Below are positions 1 to 11,782 of a stretch of DNA of 64,000 nt, one piece after another (the first letter of the stretch is position 1; every line of letters starts with the position of its first letter). This DNA is from Isoetes taiwanensis. Lineage: Eukaryota > Streptophyta > Lycopodiopsida > Isoetales > Isoetaceae. A program made the position numbers and the translations under genes. The stretch lies in the NCBI GenBank assembly GCA_021234155.1, contig JAJEKV010000058.1:8182992-8246991 (forward strand), in the 5' to 3' direction. A model generated the notes under the pieces. It ran no database searches and had not been told where the DNA came from. It saw only the letters and a list, made by a program, of their open reading frames with translations.

Positions 1-1630
1 GACCGGAAGGCTACCACTGCTACCACGCCAAACAGATGAGGACCCACACTTTAATGCCGTGATTCACACACTACAGACAGATTCAACGTCGGTCCATTCA
101 ACAGCCGGATAAGGAGGGTAAAATTGTTTGTTTAAAGCCAAGACTAATGATTAATTTGAGTTCTAACTTTGTAGTACAGCTAAAGCATCATTTTGTTCAT
201 CAAACATGTGTGAAACATTAAAATACCTCACTGCTGATTTTGACAAGGAGGGATGGAAGCTAAAGCCCAAGTAAAAATGAATGTGGCAGCATCCTACACA
301 GTCCATACAATGCCTCAATGTCGATTTTGACACAAGGGATGGAAGCTAAGCGGGGAGCTTTATGTACAATACTTGAAAATTATGTGTTGCAAAGAATGCT
401 TGAATATGAAGCAGCTAGCAGAGGAGAAACTGCCAATGGCGAACCCTTTTTTACTGCTCTAGTCCGTTCCTTTTCGAGAATAAAGGCCTAATATTAGCAA
501 CATTGGAAAATTTTCAGTTCAAAAGATGGCATTGTTTATTTCATAAAAAGCCGTTTTTTTAGTGCTTTTTAAAGAGAAGAAGCAAATGGAATGTGCAAAA
601 CACAACAAATGTGCTTGTTTTATTCTACAATTTCCTTGATTTGCATTTGCTGGTTCAACATGCAGGTTTTGTTAATTTACGAGGTTATTCGTGATATTTC
701 TCTCCTTGTTATTTGGTCCATGGCATGTGAGGCTCTTTGCTTGGAGTCGTGGATATCATAAACTTGAGTTTTTATGCTGCTCTGGTCTCCATTCAGAGCA
801 TCATTATTACAAGCATCATTGTTTTTATATGGCATCATTACAGGCATCATTGTTTTCATTGTTTTTGAGTTTTTCCTTGATTCATTATTTTCATGTGGCT
901 ATTTTGGGGCGTTAGCATGGACTACTATGGTGAGACTAAGAAACAATTTGCTATGGCCAATTCTGCTATGGAGCCACAATCAGGCCAGTGCTCTGAAGAA
1001 GATGAATATCTTGCGAGAAATGTTTATGTGATGTCTTTCAAATAAAGTTTTGGTGCAGAAAGATGCGAACCCATTAAGTTGTGTCTTCGTAAAGGTGCTT
1101 TGGCCAGACTTAGAGATTAAAAGTAACAATTCCATGGCAAATGAGTTTGCAAAACTTAAAACTCAATGTACAACCTTGGAGGGAATGCAACTTTGACAAA
1201 ATATCAGTATGTTTTGATTTGCTTTTTCTCCTTTCCTTCTTTTTACAGTTTACATCTTAATACAAGGTACAGATCTGCCACATGTCTTTATTGAATATTG
1301 CATATACCACATTTTCTTCATAATGTATATCACCATTGGCATACAGTTCTACATCCATGTCCCTTTTTGCACAAAGAGCAGGAAATAACATCAACAATGA
1401 CTTAGACTTTTGAATACCTCAGGTTCACATTAAGTCCATCCATTCTTCAGTTCACATAAGTCTCCATCCATTCTTCAAAGATTTCAGAATGCATGATGAC
1501 AATTTTAACAGGTATGGGATGCAGGTGATTCGAAAATATGGCTTTTGATTTGTATTCCCGATTAGGGTAAGAAATGTCCATGGAATTGCACAAGTAAGCC
1601 AACTCTAAACCTTAACACATACCTTAACAC
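1..1630. other. Non-coding AT-rich stretch
   Basis: I see no gene here. Open frames are short (under 90 codons), have biased composition and resemble no family I know. Between about 240 and 350 a phrase close to 'aaggagggatggaagctaa' occurs twice in degenerate form. The stretch is best read as intergenic DNA or old, unrecognisable repeats. Confidence 0.6.
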
Positions 1631-1639
1631 ATACGGAAC

Positions 1640-1790
1640 AAGTTATTTTGGAATATACGTTTGATTTCTTATCAAGCATAAATGTATTCCAGAATACACA
1701 TTTGCTTTCTCAGGAAAGCAAAAGTGTATTCCAGAATACACTATTGCTTTCTCTGAAAATCCAAAGTATATTCTAGAATACACGTTTGTT
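1640..1790. repeat. Short palindrome array, TGTATTCCAGAATACA type
   Basis: Four degenerate units with the core ATTCCAGAAT flanked by TGT/ACA (variants TGGAATATAC, ATATTCTAGAATAC) alternate with AAAGCAA-type spacers. The second and third units are near-perfect dyads of 16-18 bp. The core contains TTCnnGAA, the inverted pair of a heat-shock-element unit, but spacing is not that of a classical HSE. Confidence 0.65.
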
Positions 1791-1794
1791 TTTT

Positions 1795-2228
1795 AAAAAG
1801 CAAAAGTATTATTTTACATTTTTTGTTTTATGTGTCCTAGTGTTCATTTATTTACTTTATTATTTTTTTGTTTTTTAAATGTGGAAACTTAGGACAGATA
1901 CCCAGTCGCAACATCTGACAAGCGTGTTGTTCAATACGCACCAAATTTAGAGGGTGCCAAATTGATCTACTGAAAAAATTTAAAGAAATAATTATTATTT
2001 TTTTCTTCTATTTTGATGTTTTTGATATCTCACTTTCGGAGATTATGTATTCATGTACACATTTTGCCATTTTCAAGAGTGTTTCTTTGCACAAAGCAAA
2101 CTTGTCACTTAATGAGGAGCCAAAATGAGGGAAAAAAAAAAACTGAACCTTTTGAAATTCTCAAGTTTATTTACAAAAGGCCAATTACGGGAGTGCTGCA
2201 ACACTCCCGTTTAATTTGCAACCTTGTT
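1795..2228. other. AT-rich non-coding stretch before element copy 1
   Basis: This stretch is T-rich, with homopolymer runs and no credible reading frame. It ends at the left border of the duplicated DUF7869 element; sequence identity with the second copy begins at about 2229. Confidence 0.55.
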
Positions 2229-2230
2229 TA

Positions 2231-2530
2231 CCTTGGAGGGTTATGTATACCTCAATACTTATAGTATGGTTATGTGTATTACAAAAGGTTATGTATACAT
2301 TGCATACTATGGTTATGTGTATTACAAAAGGTTATGTATACCTGATAACAATAAGATTACAATAAGATAACAATAAGAGTACAACCAGATTACAATAAGA
2401 TAACAAGTACTATTATTTTACTATTACTTATATTACGGTTATGTGTATTACAAAAGGTTATGTGTACCGTTGTATACTAACACAACCCTGATTACAATAA
2501 GATAACAAGTAATATTATTCTTCTACTATT
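2231..2530. repeat. AT-rich minisatellite at element left end (copy 1)
   Basis: The phrase GGTTATGTGTATTACAAAAG alternates with GGTTATGTATACC, followed by ATTACAATAAGATAACAA units. The same array occurs at 11783-12080 in copy 2. It is non-coding and probably a subterminal repeat of the element. Confidence 0.7.
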
Positions 2531-2769
2531 ACTCAATGATCGAACTAGCGTATATGCCCGTGAGATCCTTTCGATCATGAACATTTGACACTCCCTATTC
2601 CACAGAGATGGATGACAACATCGACGGGATCGATAATAATGGCGAGGATTGAGAGCAACAAAGTGGTGAGCCGGTCTTCAAGCGGTATATCTCGCCAAGC
2701 GGCACCGCTTTGAAGTCCTCATGATTCATCTTGCAAGTGATAGAATCACGCTCAAGACCGTATCGTCAT
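2529..2769 (-). pseudogene. Mini-gene C, copy 1 (decayed)
   Basis: This is the counterpart of 12083-12320. The minus-strand frame starts near 2769, downstream of a TATAAATATAC box on the minus strand at about 2811-2827. Small insertions and deletions relative to copy 2 break it into several frames. The C-terminal phrase around VIIHLLWNRE resembles the ends of mini-genes A and B, so all three look paralogous. Function unknown. Confidence 0.3.
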
Positions 2770-2901
2770 AGCTAGATCGGAGGCCAATGTTGCCTTTTCG
2801 GCAATTTGATGTATATTTATACCCACCAAAATTATTGATGGTATATACCCAAGAAAATTATTGATGGTATATACTCGTATAAAGGCAATGAACACCAATA
2901 A

Positions 2902-2934
2902 TTCACATCAATAATTTTACTTCACTATAAAAGC
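2902..2934 (+). promoter_or_regulatory. Mini-gene A promoter, copy 1
   Basis: The TATA box CTATAAAAG (2925-2933) follows AATTCACATCAATAATTTT, and the ATG follows 35 bp later in a conserved CATTCATCTCCCATGG leader. The same cassette recurs about 640 bp downstream and in element copy 2. Confidence 0.5.
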
Positions 2935-2967
2935 AGCTCCATCGGTGGTAGAGCTCATTCATCTCCC

Positions 2968-3190
2968 ATGGCTTCCTTGCCCGATCGTCCCGAGAACATC
3001 CAATCCTTCGGTGCTACTTTAGCTATAATGATGCATTGGTGAATGCTACGTAAATGGTATCAAACTTGATCCATGGTCTGCAGTCCAAAGCAGATGGTCC
3101 CAAGCGAGTGCTTGCAAGAAGCTCACTCGTGTTAAGGTCCACCTTTATTGGCTTCCCCGATCGGAGATCTTTGAGCTGAATAGCATCAAT
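2968..3190 (+). pseudogene. Mini-gene A, copy 1 (frameshifted)
   Basis: It starts at the ATG of the conserved leader and encodes MASLPDRPENIQSF, then shifts frame relative to copy 2 after a missing CAG-type base step. The downstream frame in both copies contains a phrase like RVKVHLYWLP, shared in form with mini-genes B and C. The full product would be about 65-75 residues. I do not recognise the family; it is probably an accessory ORF of the element or a captured small gene. Confidence 0.3.
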
Positions 3191-3453
3191 GTGCTTTGAT
3201 GTTGATGATGAGTGAATCAGATACGCTAAGGATATAATAATGACATGAGTACCTATGAACTATGCAAGTCGCCTTTAATTTCAATCACACCTATATTAGT
3301 CAAGCAGCAATGACGAGTGAATCATCGATGATATGTATACCTATAATAATATAAGCACTTATGATTTGTGTATCTGTTAAGGATATATATAATATAAGCA
3401 TAGTGAATATTAGTTGATGTATAGAATTTGAGTATATGATAGAATCGTACCTG

Positions 3454-3513
3454 TACGAGTACATGATACTTGTATACGCCCGTACGAGTACATGATACTT
3501 GTATACGCTCAAT
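3454..3513. repeat. Two-copy 31-bp tandem repeat
   Basis: GTACGAGTACATGATACTTG plus TATACGCC occurs twice head to tail, and again at about 13010-13070 in element copy 2. It lies between the two mini-gene cassettes. Confidence 0.75.
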
Positions 3514-3528
3514 GATGGCGCTACAGTC

Positions 3529-3571
3529 CACCCCAATAATTCACATCAATAATTTTACTTCACTATAAAAA
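3529..3571 (+). promoter_or_regulatory. Mini-gene B promoter, copy 1
   Basis: A second copy of the AATTCACATCAATAATTTT / CACTATAAAA cassette (TATA at 3563-3570) precedes an ATG at 3607 in the same CATCTCCCATGG context. It is almost identical to the mini-gene A promoter, which shows a tandem duplication inside the element. Confidence 0.5.
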
Positions 3572-3606
3572 CAGCTCCATTCGGGGCTAGAGGTCATTCA
3601 TCTCCC

Positions 3607-3850
3607 ATGGATTATTTGCCTTCTCTCGTTTCACCACATCGAGGCGATCAAGTGCTCAATGAGCCACTCTGATCTTGTTGGTTGCCTAGACAGGCATCTT
3701 CTTCTTGATCCCTACCTGCGAAGAAAAGCTTTGGGCGCTGAGATTCATTGCCCTGCGTCAATTCGTGTTATGATCCATCTGATTTGGCTCCCTGAGCGCA
3801 TGAGCTATGAGATATCAGGGATCACTACTACAGATCCTGAAGATGAATGA
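3607..3850 (+). pseudogene. Mini-gene B, copy 1 (frameshifted)
   Basis: The frame begins MDYLP at the ATG of the duplicated promoter cassette. After one or two small indels it continues as DLVGCLDRHLLLDPYLRRKA, then IRVMIHLIWLPERM, and ends at a TGA near 3848. The IHLIWLPER phrase parallels VHLYWLPDR in mini-gene A and IIHLLWNRE in mini-gene C. The restored length would be about 80-100 residues. Function unknown; the paralogy is my inference from the shared promoters and this phrase. Confidence 0.35.
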
Positions 3851-4016
3851 ATCACCTGTTCAATATATAAGCACTTCTGACCATCTTATCTATGAATCAT
3901 GTATGCATTTATATATTAAAGATGTAAGCATTTATATATGATCACAAATATAGTAATGTACAAGATCTTATGTATTAAGATGAAAGATATGTATTACAAG
4001 TACAAGATCTCATGTA

Positions 4017-5230
4017 TTAAGATGAACAATGTGCTATGTCTTTCCACATGTCTATAATATATTTCGGAATTTGGACTGTTTTCGGCCTCTTGCCATTGGC
4101 ATCCCAGGCATAATGAATAGCATCTAAATTTTCATACCTTGAAGGATCGGAAGGATTAGGCCGCCAACGCTTAGTCAAGCAGTCTTTGTAGTCCCCTCCA
4201 GTAGGCTTCCACCACGATATAAAAATATGGCCAAAATATATAGATTCTGGATCAAGAACAGCATTCTCCTCTGCATATCCTAACCAAGTGGCAGTGTTAT
4301 CATCTCCAGGTCTGACTAGAACAAACATACCCTTTGTCACATGTACGTGAGGATCAAACTCTTCAAGAGGCAACACTGGACGGCCATCTGACGGGCCACT
4401 ATAAGATGGTAAAGGTCGTGTGACCAAGGCAGATACGTCGACCTCTGGAACAAATGTTGTTTGTTCTAGAGGAGCTTGTCTTGTTTGTGGCCAAAATGCA
4501 TCATTTTGAGGACGTCCTGGAGCAACATCCTCCAAAGAGATAAGAAGCTGGCTCCAATACTCAACACTTGCCGTGTATTGCCTTGCAAACAAGCTAGTTT
4601 CTTGATTCTTACATATGTCCTTCCATAGGGAGATGTATTTGTTGATGCTATCCTTCAACCCTGGAAGATCTTTCAATGTTGGTCTAGGAGGAATATTTTG
4701 TGGCACACCACTTGGTATCATTGGCTGACCATGTGCATCCTCTTTCCACATTCTAATTCCTGGAGAATCTGCTGGAAGCCACTCTTTATGTGTAGGACGC
4801 ATTTTGTATTGCATAACAGGCCAATCTCCTGCCATCTTAAATTTGAAGAGCAATGGTTCAAGATGCCCAACCAGGCGTTGGCCCTTATCGAGGATGATCC
4901 CTTCACAAAATCCTTCCAATTTGGAACTTCATCAATAAAGTATGGAATTGGGGATTTTGCATTGCATTTGCTAAACAAGTAAAGTAGCTCGTAGTGTCAA
5001 AGCATCCTACTAACTCATCAAGGTTGAAAATTTTCCAAATAAAGCATCAATATCATCATGGGTGTGGCCGACCATCATAAAGCCCACTTGGATCTCATCA
5101 AAGACCTTAAGCCAAGTCAAATAAGATAAGTATGAAAAGACATACCTATTTTTGTTTTGCCCTGCTGCATTATCAAGTGGCAAATAGAGATTTCGGGGAA
5201 GAGGGTTGAACACCCCAGGATTCGTTGTAG
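4017..5230 (-). pseudogene. DUF7869-type transposase, C-terminal part, copy 1
   Basis: The frames, read on the minus strand, carry the hallmark LPLDNAAGQNKNRYVFSYL and GHTHDDIDALFGKFS, then a long C-terminal region with DEVPNWKDFVK and a final WWKPTGGDYKDCLTKRW segment (300-residue open frame at 4017-4919). The conserved Asp residues in the first two phrases fit a DDE/RNase-H-like nuclease fold. The region is split by at least two frameshifts (near 4920 and 5000), and everything upstream of LDNAAGQ is absent. It therefore cannot encode a complete enzyme. The domain name is from memory of the family, not from a search. Confidence 0.65.
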
Positions 5231-5811
5231 CCGGGGGGACCCTCCCTGGCGCCCTTGATATTGAATGTAACCCCTCCTGCGGCTCCTCCTGCACTCGTGC
5301 CCAAAAGTGCTATAGCCTCCATGGCTGCCTGGATCCGCGCATTTGTTGATACTTTACAAGAGCTCTATTGGAGTGTATCCTGTTATCTATACTACTACCG
5401 ACTGGTATACCACGTGTGTTGGCACATATGGCGACTTCGGTGCTACGTGCCCCCTCTGGATTACTGCATACCGTTCCAATGTTGGTACCGGACCAGATTT
5501 TGCCCACAACAGATCGATGAGAAAGCTCTGCAGATCGATGATCGCAGAGGGTAAATGAGCTACCTCTGCTGCCCCTCATGCTTTGCAGAGCTGCTATTGC
5601 CGACACCATGGCACATTTCTCTTCCAAAAATGGATTGAATCCAGCTCCACCATATTGAGGAGGCAAATTTTGATTCATAGGGAAGCTGCTTTTCATATCC
5701 CATGGATGAAAAAATACCCTCGCTCTCATCCCCTGCTTGATCGAACATTATAAACCTCATTTGGGTAAATGGCCCCAAAGATTTATCATCCGGGGCGAGA
5801 TTTTCAAGCAT
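5231..5811 (-). other. Unrecognised open frames next to truncated element
   Basis: Minus-strand frames of 139 and 83 codons overlap here. One reads FNPFLEEKCAMVSAIAALQS, which faintly recalls the segment before the AP2 domain in some ERF proteins, but no AP2 domain follows. A frameshift separates the two frames. This sequence replaces the missing half of the DUF7869 element. I do not assign a function. Confidence 0.25.
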
Positions 5812-7496
5812 TAATTTTGGTATTTAATATAATGTACTATCTTCAATTCAATTCTTTTGCGCTTAAGTTGTTTGGGAATAATAAGGATTTTTTTAGTTTC
5901 GCTTCGTTTCCATTTGGTTTTATCTCCTCAAGTCCTATGACATCATATAGCCAACATAATGTGTATATGGTACACAGTTTGGTGGTATCTATGGAGAAAA
6001 ATTGGGATCCTCGATTAACCTAATTATTATACAGGCATTTCCACCCTATTACACATTAATCAATCCTACGGAAAAATAGCAAATCATCTCAATAGATGAT
6101 GCAGTACACTTGACCTCTAAAGCCCCACTCTAAACAAGTAATAAAGCTGTAGAAAACCCTTCATTAATATTCCTGATTAGTCTGCGCTATTCATTGAGAA
6201 TGCATCCATGTCTTACAAGCGTAAGTTCTTAAACATTTAAAAGTTGTCTCCTTTGTTGAAAATGTTGGTCATTTGGAGAGGAGACACTAGAAGTATACAG
6301 AAAGAGAAGAACGACTCCAGCTTCTTAGAATTCTGAATTTGAAATACTTTTCTTTCAACATTTCCATTTTGTATCATGCGCTAGATCAGTTTGCTCTTGC
6401 AAAAGACCGATCGATTTTTCTATTTTTTTCCCCTCCTCATGCAAACCTAAATTGTAGAAACAATAGGGGCTTAGAATTTCTGTAGTGATGATGATCGCCT
6501 ATGCAGAGTAAGGCATTTGCATGATTTACCACCGCATCGTAGAGAAAAATGCACGATTCTCGCAAATATAAACTCGTAAATACGAATTGAACTGAGAAAT
6601 GCAAAACCAAATCCATTAAAATGATGTCCGATCACGGAAAAAAAAAACTACAAATATCAAGATCTATGGCGGACTTTGTCGAAAATCCAAAAGGACTTCT
6701 CGACATTTGGGTGCGAGATCCCAAGCTTCCCCGTGGGTCGGATCATAGTAATATAATCGACTCAATAATCTAGTTACAGAGGAGATGCAGAATAGATCGT
6801 ATGCATTTTTGAAAAATCCCATTCCGGCAATCATTATGGCATTGAAATGGTATAGCTGCGTGTTCGCCCTGTTCCAATGCTTTAAGAACCTGACACCTTG
6901 ATCCGCGATTCCCTTTGTAGCTTACATAAATTGTTTCCATCGATCGATTTTGCCCACTAGCTCGTCTCTTCTTTACTTAAACCCAATGGCTACTGCCTCC
7001 AAGACATATAATTTGTCTTTCTTTATTACATACACAGTAAGTATATAGATGATCTGTGTCTTTTCAGTTAAAGATGTAAAATAAAATGGTAGGAAAAAAG
7101 CATTTATACAGAATAGATGCCATTTTTTATTTCAAGATTATCACTAGATGCAAAAGTTTTCCTTTTAAACTTACCAGATGCTGTCTATCTGTGCAGGGTA
7201 TCTAATTTCCAAAGGATCATACATTGAGCAGAGCCAATAATCGTGCTGGACAATATTGCATGATGCATATCATAAATTTGTTCTTACCATATGGAAAGAT
7301 ATTGGGTTATTAATGGGTCATGTTTTATTCATATGCATTTTGAATAACCATTTTGCATAGATAGACAGTCTGAGCCACTCTCCTTCAAACTATCTTGCTC
7401 GAATATTGCGAAGGGAAATGGCCATGATTGTCTGCAGGCCTCTGGATCTAACCATAGGGGAATTAATTTGAACAACCTCGACATGTTTTCTCGTGC

Positions 7497-7520
7497 ATTC
7501 TCGACTCGCAAGTCGAGAAT
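7497..7520. repeat. Perfect 10-bp inverted repeat with 4-bp loop
   Basis: ATTCTCGACT and AGTCGAGAAT are separated by CGCA. No U-tract follows, and in a plant genome there is no reason to call it a terminator. Confidence 0.8.
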
Positions 7521-7783
7521 CCCCTAGCCAGCCAATTCTCCTGTGTCTGGTCGCAGGTGCCTCGACCCACACAAGGCCCCCAAAATTGAACCAATATGAT
7601 TTTTTTCTTATGGTTTATTGGTGAAAACTAAATCCATAAATCAGTACATGTTAGTGGGTTCAAAAGTTTACAAACCATATCTAGTTATCTAATATGGTTC
7701 ATCAATATATCTTTCTAAGGTGATAAGCCAACATTGTTTTGTGATATGGTATTGAAACATGGCAATTTTAATTGGTCTCTATA

Positions 7784-8160
7784 ACAACTTAAACTATATG
7801 ATATATATTATCGTTTAGCATATCACGTTTAGTAGACTGGTATTTGATCACATCTATCTTCTTCAGTATATTGACATGGTAATTTTAAGTGTATAATTAT
7901 CATGATGCTTTATAGTGGTTACTTATCATGATGCTTTACATTGATTAATCACCAATACATAACGCGGTGAATATATTTGGTTTAAATATACTAATATGAC
8001 TTTTTTTACCCTATCTTTCTCCATGGTACTAAAATGTAATCATTTCAGGTAGTTTTTCTAGCAACTTAAAATGTATGATACGAACTAATACTTAATATAT
8101 CAAGTTTAATGGAATGGTACTTGATCTCATCTATCTTCCGTGGTCTATTGACTTGGTAAA
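7784..8160. repeat. Diverged direct repeat, ~100 bp, spaced ~280 bp
   Basis: The two segments share CAACTTAAA, GTATGATA-type text, TATATCA-GTTTA, TGGTA-TTGATC-CATCTATCTTC and ATTGAC-TGGTAA in the same order (7784-7883 and 8062-8160). They look like old copies of one repeat. Confidence 0.5.
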
Positions 8161-9019
8161 TTATTCGAATATTTTGTAGTAATTAATGGTCAACAAATAA
8201 CGTGGCAAATTGACATAGTTTAGTATGCTTTTTTTTTAATGATTTCAAATAGTTAATCAATATGATTTTGAAACGATATATGCATAACTAGTTTTTTAAC
8301 GTATATGATATTTAATAGTGCTTCATATGCAAAATTTATTTATACAATATTGGAGCATGGTTAAATATCACAATAAACTTAAATGCTTTGAAACATGCTT
8401 GATTGCAAAATATGCAGTTGTATGTAATGATTATTCGTTAAAAAGTTTCACTACATAGGACAATCTTACTTCTAAGCATTGACTCATTGTTTTTATTAGG
8501 AAGAGTGAGACAGAATTTGAAGCACAATGTTCAAATTGATCTTTTTTTTAATTTTAAAATATGGTCTTATATATAACAGCAAATGCAAAACGGCAATAGT
8601 CTCATCTTCCAATACCTCCTTGGAGAGTTTGAAGATTAGCATGAGGATGCTAGTTGCCATTACTAGCATCTGAGTTTAACTGAAACTTTAGGTGATCATA
8701 GAATCCAAAGACATTGCCCAGAATCACGGGTGCAATGTAGGGCTCCTCCACTGGCCTGCAGAAAAAATTCAAACTTGATCTTCATTATTTAAATGGCATG
8801 ATAGGATACACAACATAGTAAATGCAGCAAGCAGCATAGTCTTACCTGTAGTAGATATGGCACCAATATGTAGAATGAAAATTGTGCAAACGCAAATCAT
8901 GCGCTCCAAAAATTCCTTAAGCAATGCAAAGATCCGGTTTTGCATGCTAGTCGGGCTTAGCAATTCCGCTTAAACCCGAGGGCAAATGCCCGAGCCCTTC
9001 CGGCCACGCGATTAAGTTT

Positions 9020-9790
9020 CGCAATCATTTGTAGTCGTTTCTCTCGTCAATTTGAAACTCAAATCAGCTCCCCGCTTTCTCAAATCATCCACTTTACTTA
9101 CTAGTTCTTTTAATATCATGTTTTGCTCTTCCATTCCAGCTCTTTGCCAAATCCTGCATCTAATTTTTGTTCTATCTTGTCAACAATTGATGAACCCATT
9201 TTCCTACATTTACACCTTGCAATGCTTCCATGAATCTATCTCTGATACTTTTTCTTTGACAAGTACATGAGCACTCTCCATGGCCATGTCGTTAAGCCTA
9301 AAATTTTCAAGGTCAAATTCTTTCATGAGCTCTAACTTTGACTTCCAAAAATGCACCCTAACTTCCAAGGAGAAAGAAAATCTTTAACCTTGACACGCTC
9401 CCATTATTCCATCGATGCACATGATTGAGACCATGTTCTTTTTGATTCTCGCTGGGTGATCAAAAGTTCCAAACTTTGTTGCATCATTATCAATAACCTT
9501 TTTATGCAGTTTAACACTTTCGGACAAATGCGCCAGTCATGTATTTGGTTAAAAAATCGTGCAAGGATAACATCTTGTTGGGTCGTCATCTTTGAAGTTG
9601 ACAATTCTTCTCTACTCTTAAAGGAAGTACTTACGGCTTTTAATAAATCCAATGAATATGTCGCTTCATGCCAAAGAAGAGAGTAACAATGTCTATGCAG
9701 ATACAAATCCTAATTATATCCAAAGCATGGTTGAAGTTTGCAACACGTACATTAAGTCAAATGATTTCTATATTTCTTGCAACAAAGGCT
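9020..9790 (-). pseudogene. Decayed coding remnant, coiled-coil-like
   Basis: The minus-strand frames are protein-like but broken. A 100-codon frame at 9404-9706 (MYLHRHCYSLLWHEATYSLD, rich in Lys, Ser and Leu) is followed downstream by VDKIEQKLDAGFGKELEWK in another frame and by NMILKELVSKVDDLRKRGAD in a third. The heptad-like spacing suggests a coiled coil. At least two frameshifts separate the pieces. I do not recognise the parent gene; it is probably a relic. Confidence 0.3.
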
Positions 9791-9799
9791 TTGCAATAG

Positions 9800-10505
9800 C
9801 TAAAAGCTCCTTTGTATAATATCTATCAGCTGTTCTACAAAATCTGGCCCCTATATACCATAGAATCCCACGTGACTAAATGGTATTATTCATTGCATAA
9901 AATAAGAGTTCACATGTTAAAACACTGAGGAGTTTTAGGATAGCTTACTGAAGTAGCATGAATTCCTGTCATGCCTAAATTGTTGTAGATACTATGGAAT
10001 GCTGTGCATGATTCAACTCCACTGAACTTATCAAGCTAACGTCTATCTGCAAATAGATACATAAACATAATACACAAAAGGCAGGAAGATTGGAGGCAGA
10101 GTGTCCTATATGCATGCCATTCTTAGGACAGTAATATAGAATGCACATAATGCTCAACTTAAGCCAACCAACTCAAAAACATTGGAAAGACATCAAGAAT
10201 GTTGCTTACCAGTCGTGGTCTGTTATTTAAATACGAAACCTTAAGAGCAGCGGCCATGCTTCAAAGAAACTCCCCTGTTGCAACGAACCCACTGAAGACT
10301 ACAACCAGAATACATTCTGAAAATGCAGTCATGGCTTTGGGGACATTGGCAGCAATATTTTGCTGCTCTTCAAGCATCGAAGCTCGGTCGAAGCTCCGCT
10401 CAATCCGCGATGGCCACCCGCTGCCCTCGCCGCCCTAAAAGAAAACCTTAATCTTAGAAATTCACTTCAAAGGCAAATCGAAATATTTCCTGTTGTTGAG
10501 CTCCT
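9800..10505. other. Non-coding stretch
   Basis: There is no convincing gene. A plus-strand frame at 10199-10438 has ordinary-looking composition but no recognisable motif. Confidence 0.45.
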
Positions 10506-10510
10506 TTCTG

Positions 10511-10605
10511 GCTTGCCCCTAGGGGTCATGCGGCTTTGTGGTATATTCCAGGTGTATGGTGGTATATGCTTGGAATATGTCGGAAACTGCTCCAAACTTG
10601 CTATT
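10511..10605. repeat. Dispersed repeat with imperfect dyad, copy A
   Basis: GCTTGCCCCTAGGGG, then GTGTATGGTGGTATATGCTT and GGAATATG, ending in AAACTTGCTAT, match 18657-18765 in order. The second copy has a stronger dyad (GCATATTCC ... GGAATATGC). Confidence 0.6.
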
Positions 10606-10866
10606 CCTGTTAATCCTGCCGATGACCCCTATTGTTGCGCGAGGCCCATCGACTGCTCTTCATGCCAGGCAAGGTAATTGGATGCTCAGTTTGTTCTACT
10701 ACTATGAGCGAATAACGTCCTTACGTCGTTGGTGTTCCACTCCATCCAAAATACCTACACTTTTTATGTCTTATCCCATTCTATAGTCGTCCTTACGGCC
10801 TGGCATTTTTTCTTCATTCTCAACAGAGGTCTCCATGGTATCTTTCTAGAGTCCATTTCAAAAGAT

Positions 10867-11140
10867 AAGTTGATCAATCATAAAATCATTCGAAATGGTC
10901 TAGGGGGCTGAGAGGTTTTTAATTAATCATGTCATCCATATGTATGGGATGTGGAGTCGTGGTAGAAGCAAGGGCAGTGTTTGACAATATGGTTGGCCGT
11001 AATTCTTTCTCATGGAATATCATGATGGAGGTTTATATCCGGAAATGTCTGTTGCATGTAGCTCGAGAAATTTTAAAAGGATGCCATATTGCGACTTTTT
11101 ATGCTCAAAGATGCACAACTTGAGGTGGCACTTGAGCTAG
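10867..11140 (+). pseudogene. PPR protein relic (plant PPR family)
   Basis: Read across three frames the sequence gives LINHKIIRNGLGG, then FLINHVIHMYG, then CGVVVEARAVFDNM, RNSFSWNIMM, and AREILKRMPYCDF. These are the ordered landmarks of plant pentatricopeptide proteins (H..IIRNG, N.VI.MYG.CG, ARAVFDNM, RN..SWN.M, ARE.F.RMP.CD), which bind organellar RNA. An internal stop and at least two frameshifts within 280 bp, with no intact repeats on either side, mark it as a decayed fragment of perhaps two repeats. No promoter was seen. Confidence 0.7.
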
Positions 11141-11780
11141 ACTTAGTAGAAGCAAAATGATTCCAAGGATGGCAAAAGCCACAATGCTTAACGCATATTG
11201 TAACATGTTGAAGTGAAAAGTGCAAGCCTTTGAATTCCAGGTTTATCATATCTGATGCACAATGACGTGAAAAAAGTTTCTTCATGAGCTTGCTAGAGGT
11301 ACTTGATTGTTTGTACTTTGCATATATGTAATGTGTGAAGTCATGATTCCATGATGGCAAATATATGCACTTGATTAGCAACTTGATTTTTGACATGCCC
11401 ATTGCTATTTTCATTGCTCTTTTACTTATTCCAAATGACTTGGCTTAAGATTTCTTTCCAGATGAAATCTGTTGTAAATGAAAGATTGGGTCTTTTTTAT
11501 TCGACATAGCTGACGATCTGCAGCAAGTTCATGTATGGGATCATTCCTTCCAGTATAGTCGATGGTTCTTCTCTGTTCATAATAGACAGAATAGTCTACA
11601 TTCCAAGGCGTCCAAGATATCTCATTCGTGGTATATTTCCCCCTTTCCCGACATAGGGACATGACGGGGAAATGATGTGTTCCCCTAGTGCCTATGGAGG
11701 GTTTTTTTGTTCCCCCTCTTAAGCAGAGTTTCATTAAAGTTGGAATTCTGAAGACAAGTTGGAATAATTTTTATATAGTA
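11141..11780. other. Non-coding stretch with a fragment of the 31-33 kb repeat
   Basis: No gene is supported. Around 11630-11730 the text CCCTTTCCCGACATAGGGACA, GGGGAAATGATGTG, and GTTTTTTTGTTC-CCTCTTAAG resembles phrases in the ~675-bp tandem units at 31-33 kb, so a distant relative of that repeat lies here. Confidence 0.4.
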
Positions 11781-11782
11781 TA

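Larger units (their letters stand above)
2229..5230 (-). mobile_element. DUF7869-type transposable element, copy 1 (transposase 5' part missing)
   Basis: About 3.0 kb is nearly identical to 11781-14786 in the same orientation. From left to right it holds an AT-rich minisatellite, a minus-strand mini-gene, two plus-strand mini-genes with near-identical promoters, and the C-terminal part of the minus-strand transposase. Identity stops abruptly at 5230, inside the transposase after a GATTCGTTGTAG phrase. Copy 2 continues into transposase sequence there, while copy 1 runs into unrelated DNA, so copy 1 is truncated at the transposase 5' side. I see no clear terminal inverted repeats or target-site duplication. 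Confidence 0.7.
5812..8990. other. Long AT-rich intergenic stretch
   Basis: No gene is supported in this 3.2 kb. The frames are short and AT-driven. It contains one perfect small hairpin (7497-7520) and a diverged direct repeat (7784-8160), listed separately. Confidence 0.6.

Noticed and set aside
5231-5811. ERF transcription factor fragment
   Set aside because: An EEKCAMVSAIAAL-like phrase recalls the segment before some AP2 domains, but no AP2 domain (YRGVRQRPWG) can be read in any frame downstream.
7497-7520. Intrinsic terminator hairpin
   Set aside because: A perfect stem with a 4-base loop, but no U-tract, no upstream gene, and the genome is eukaryotic.
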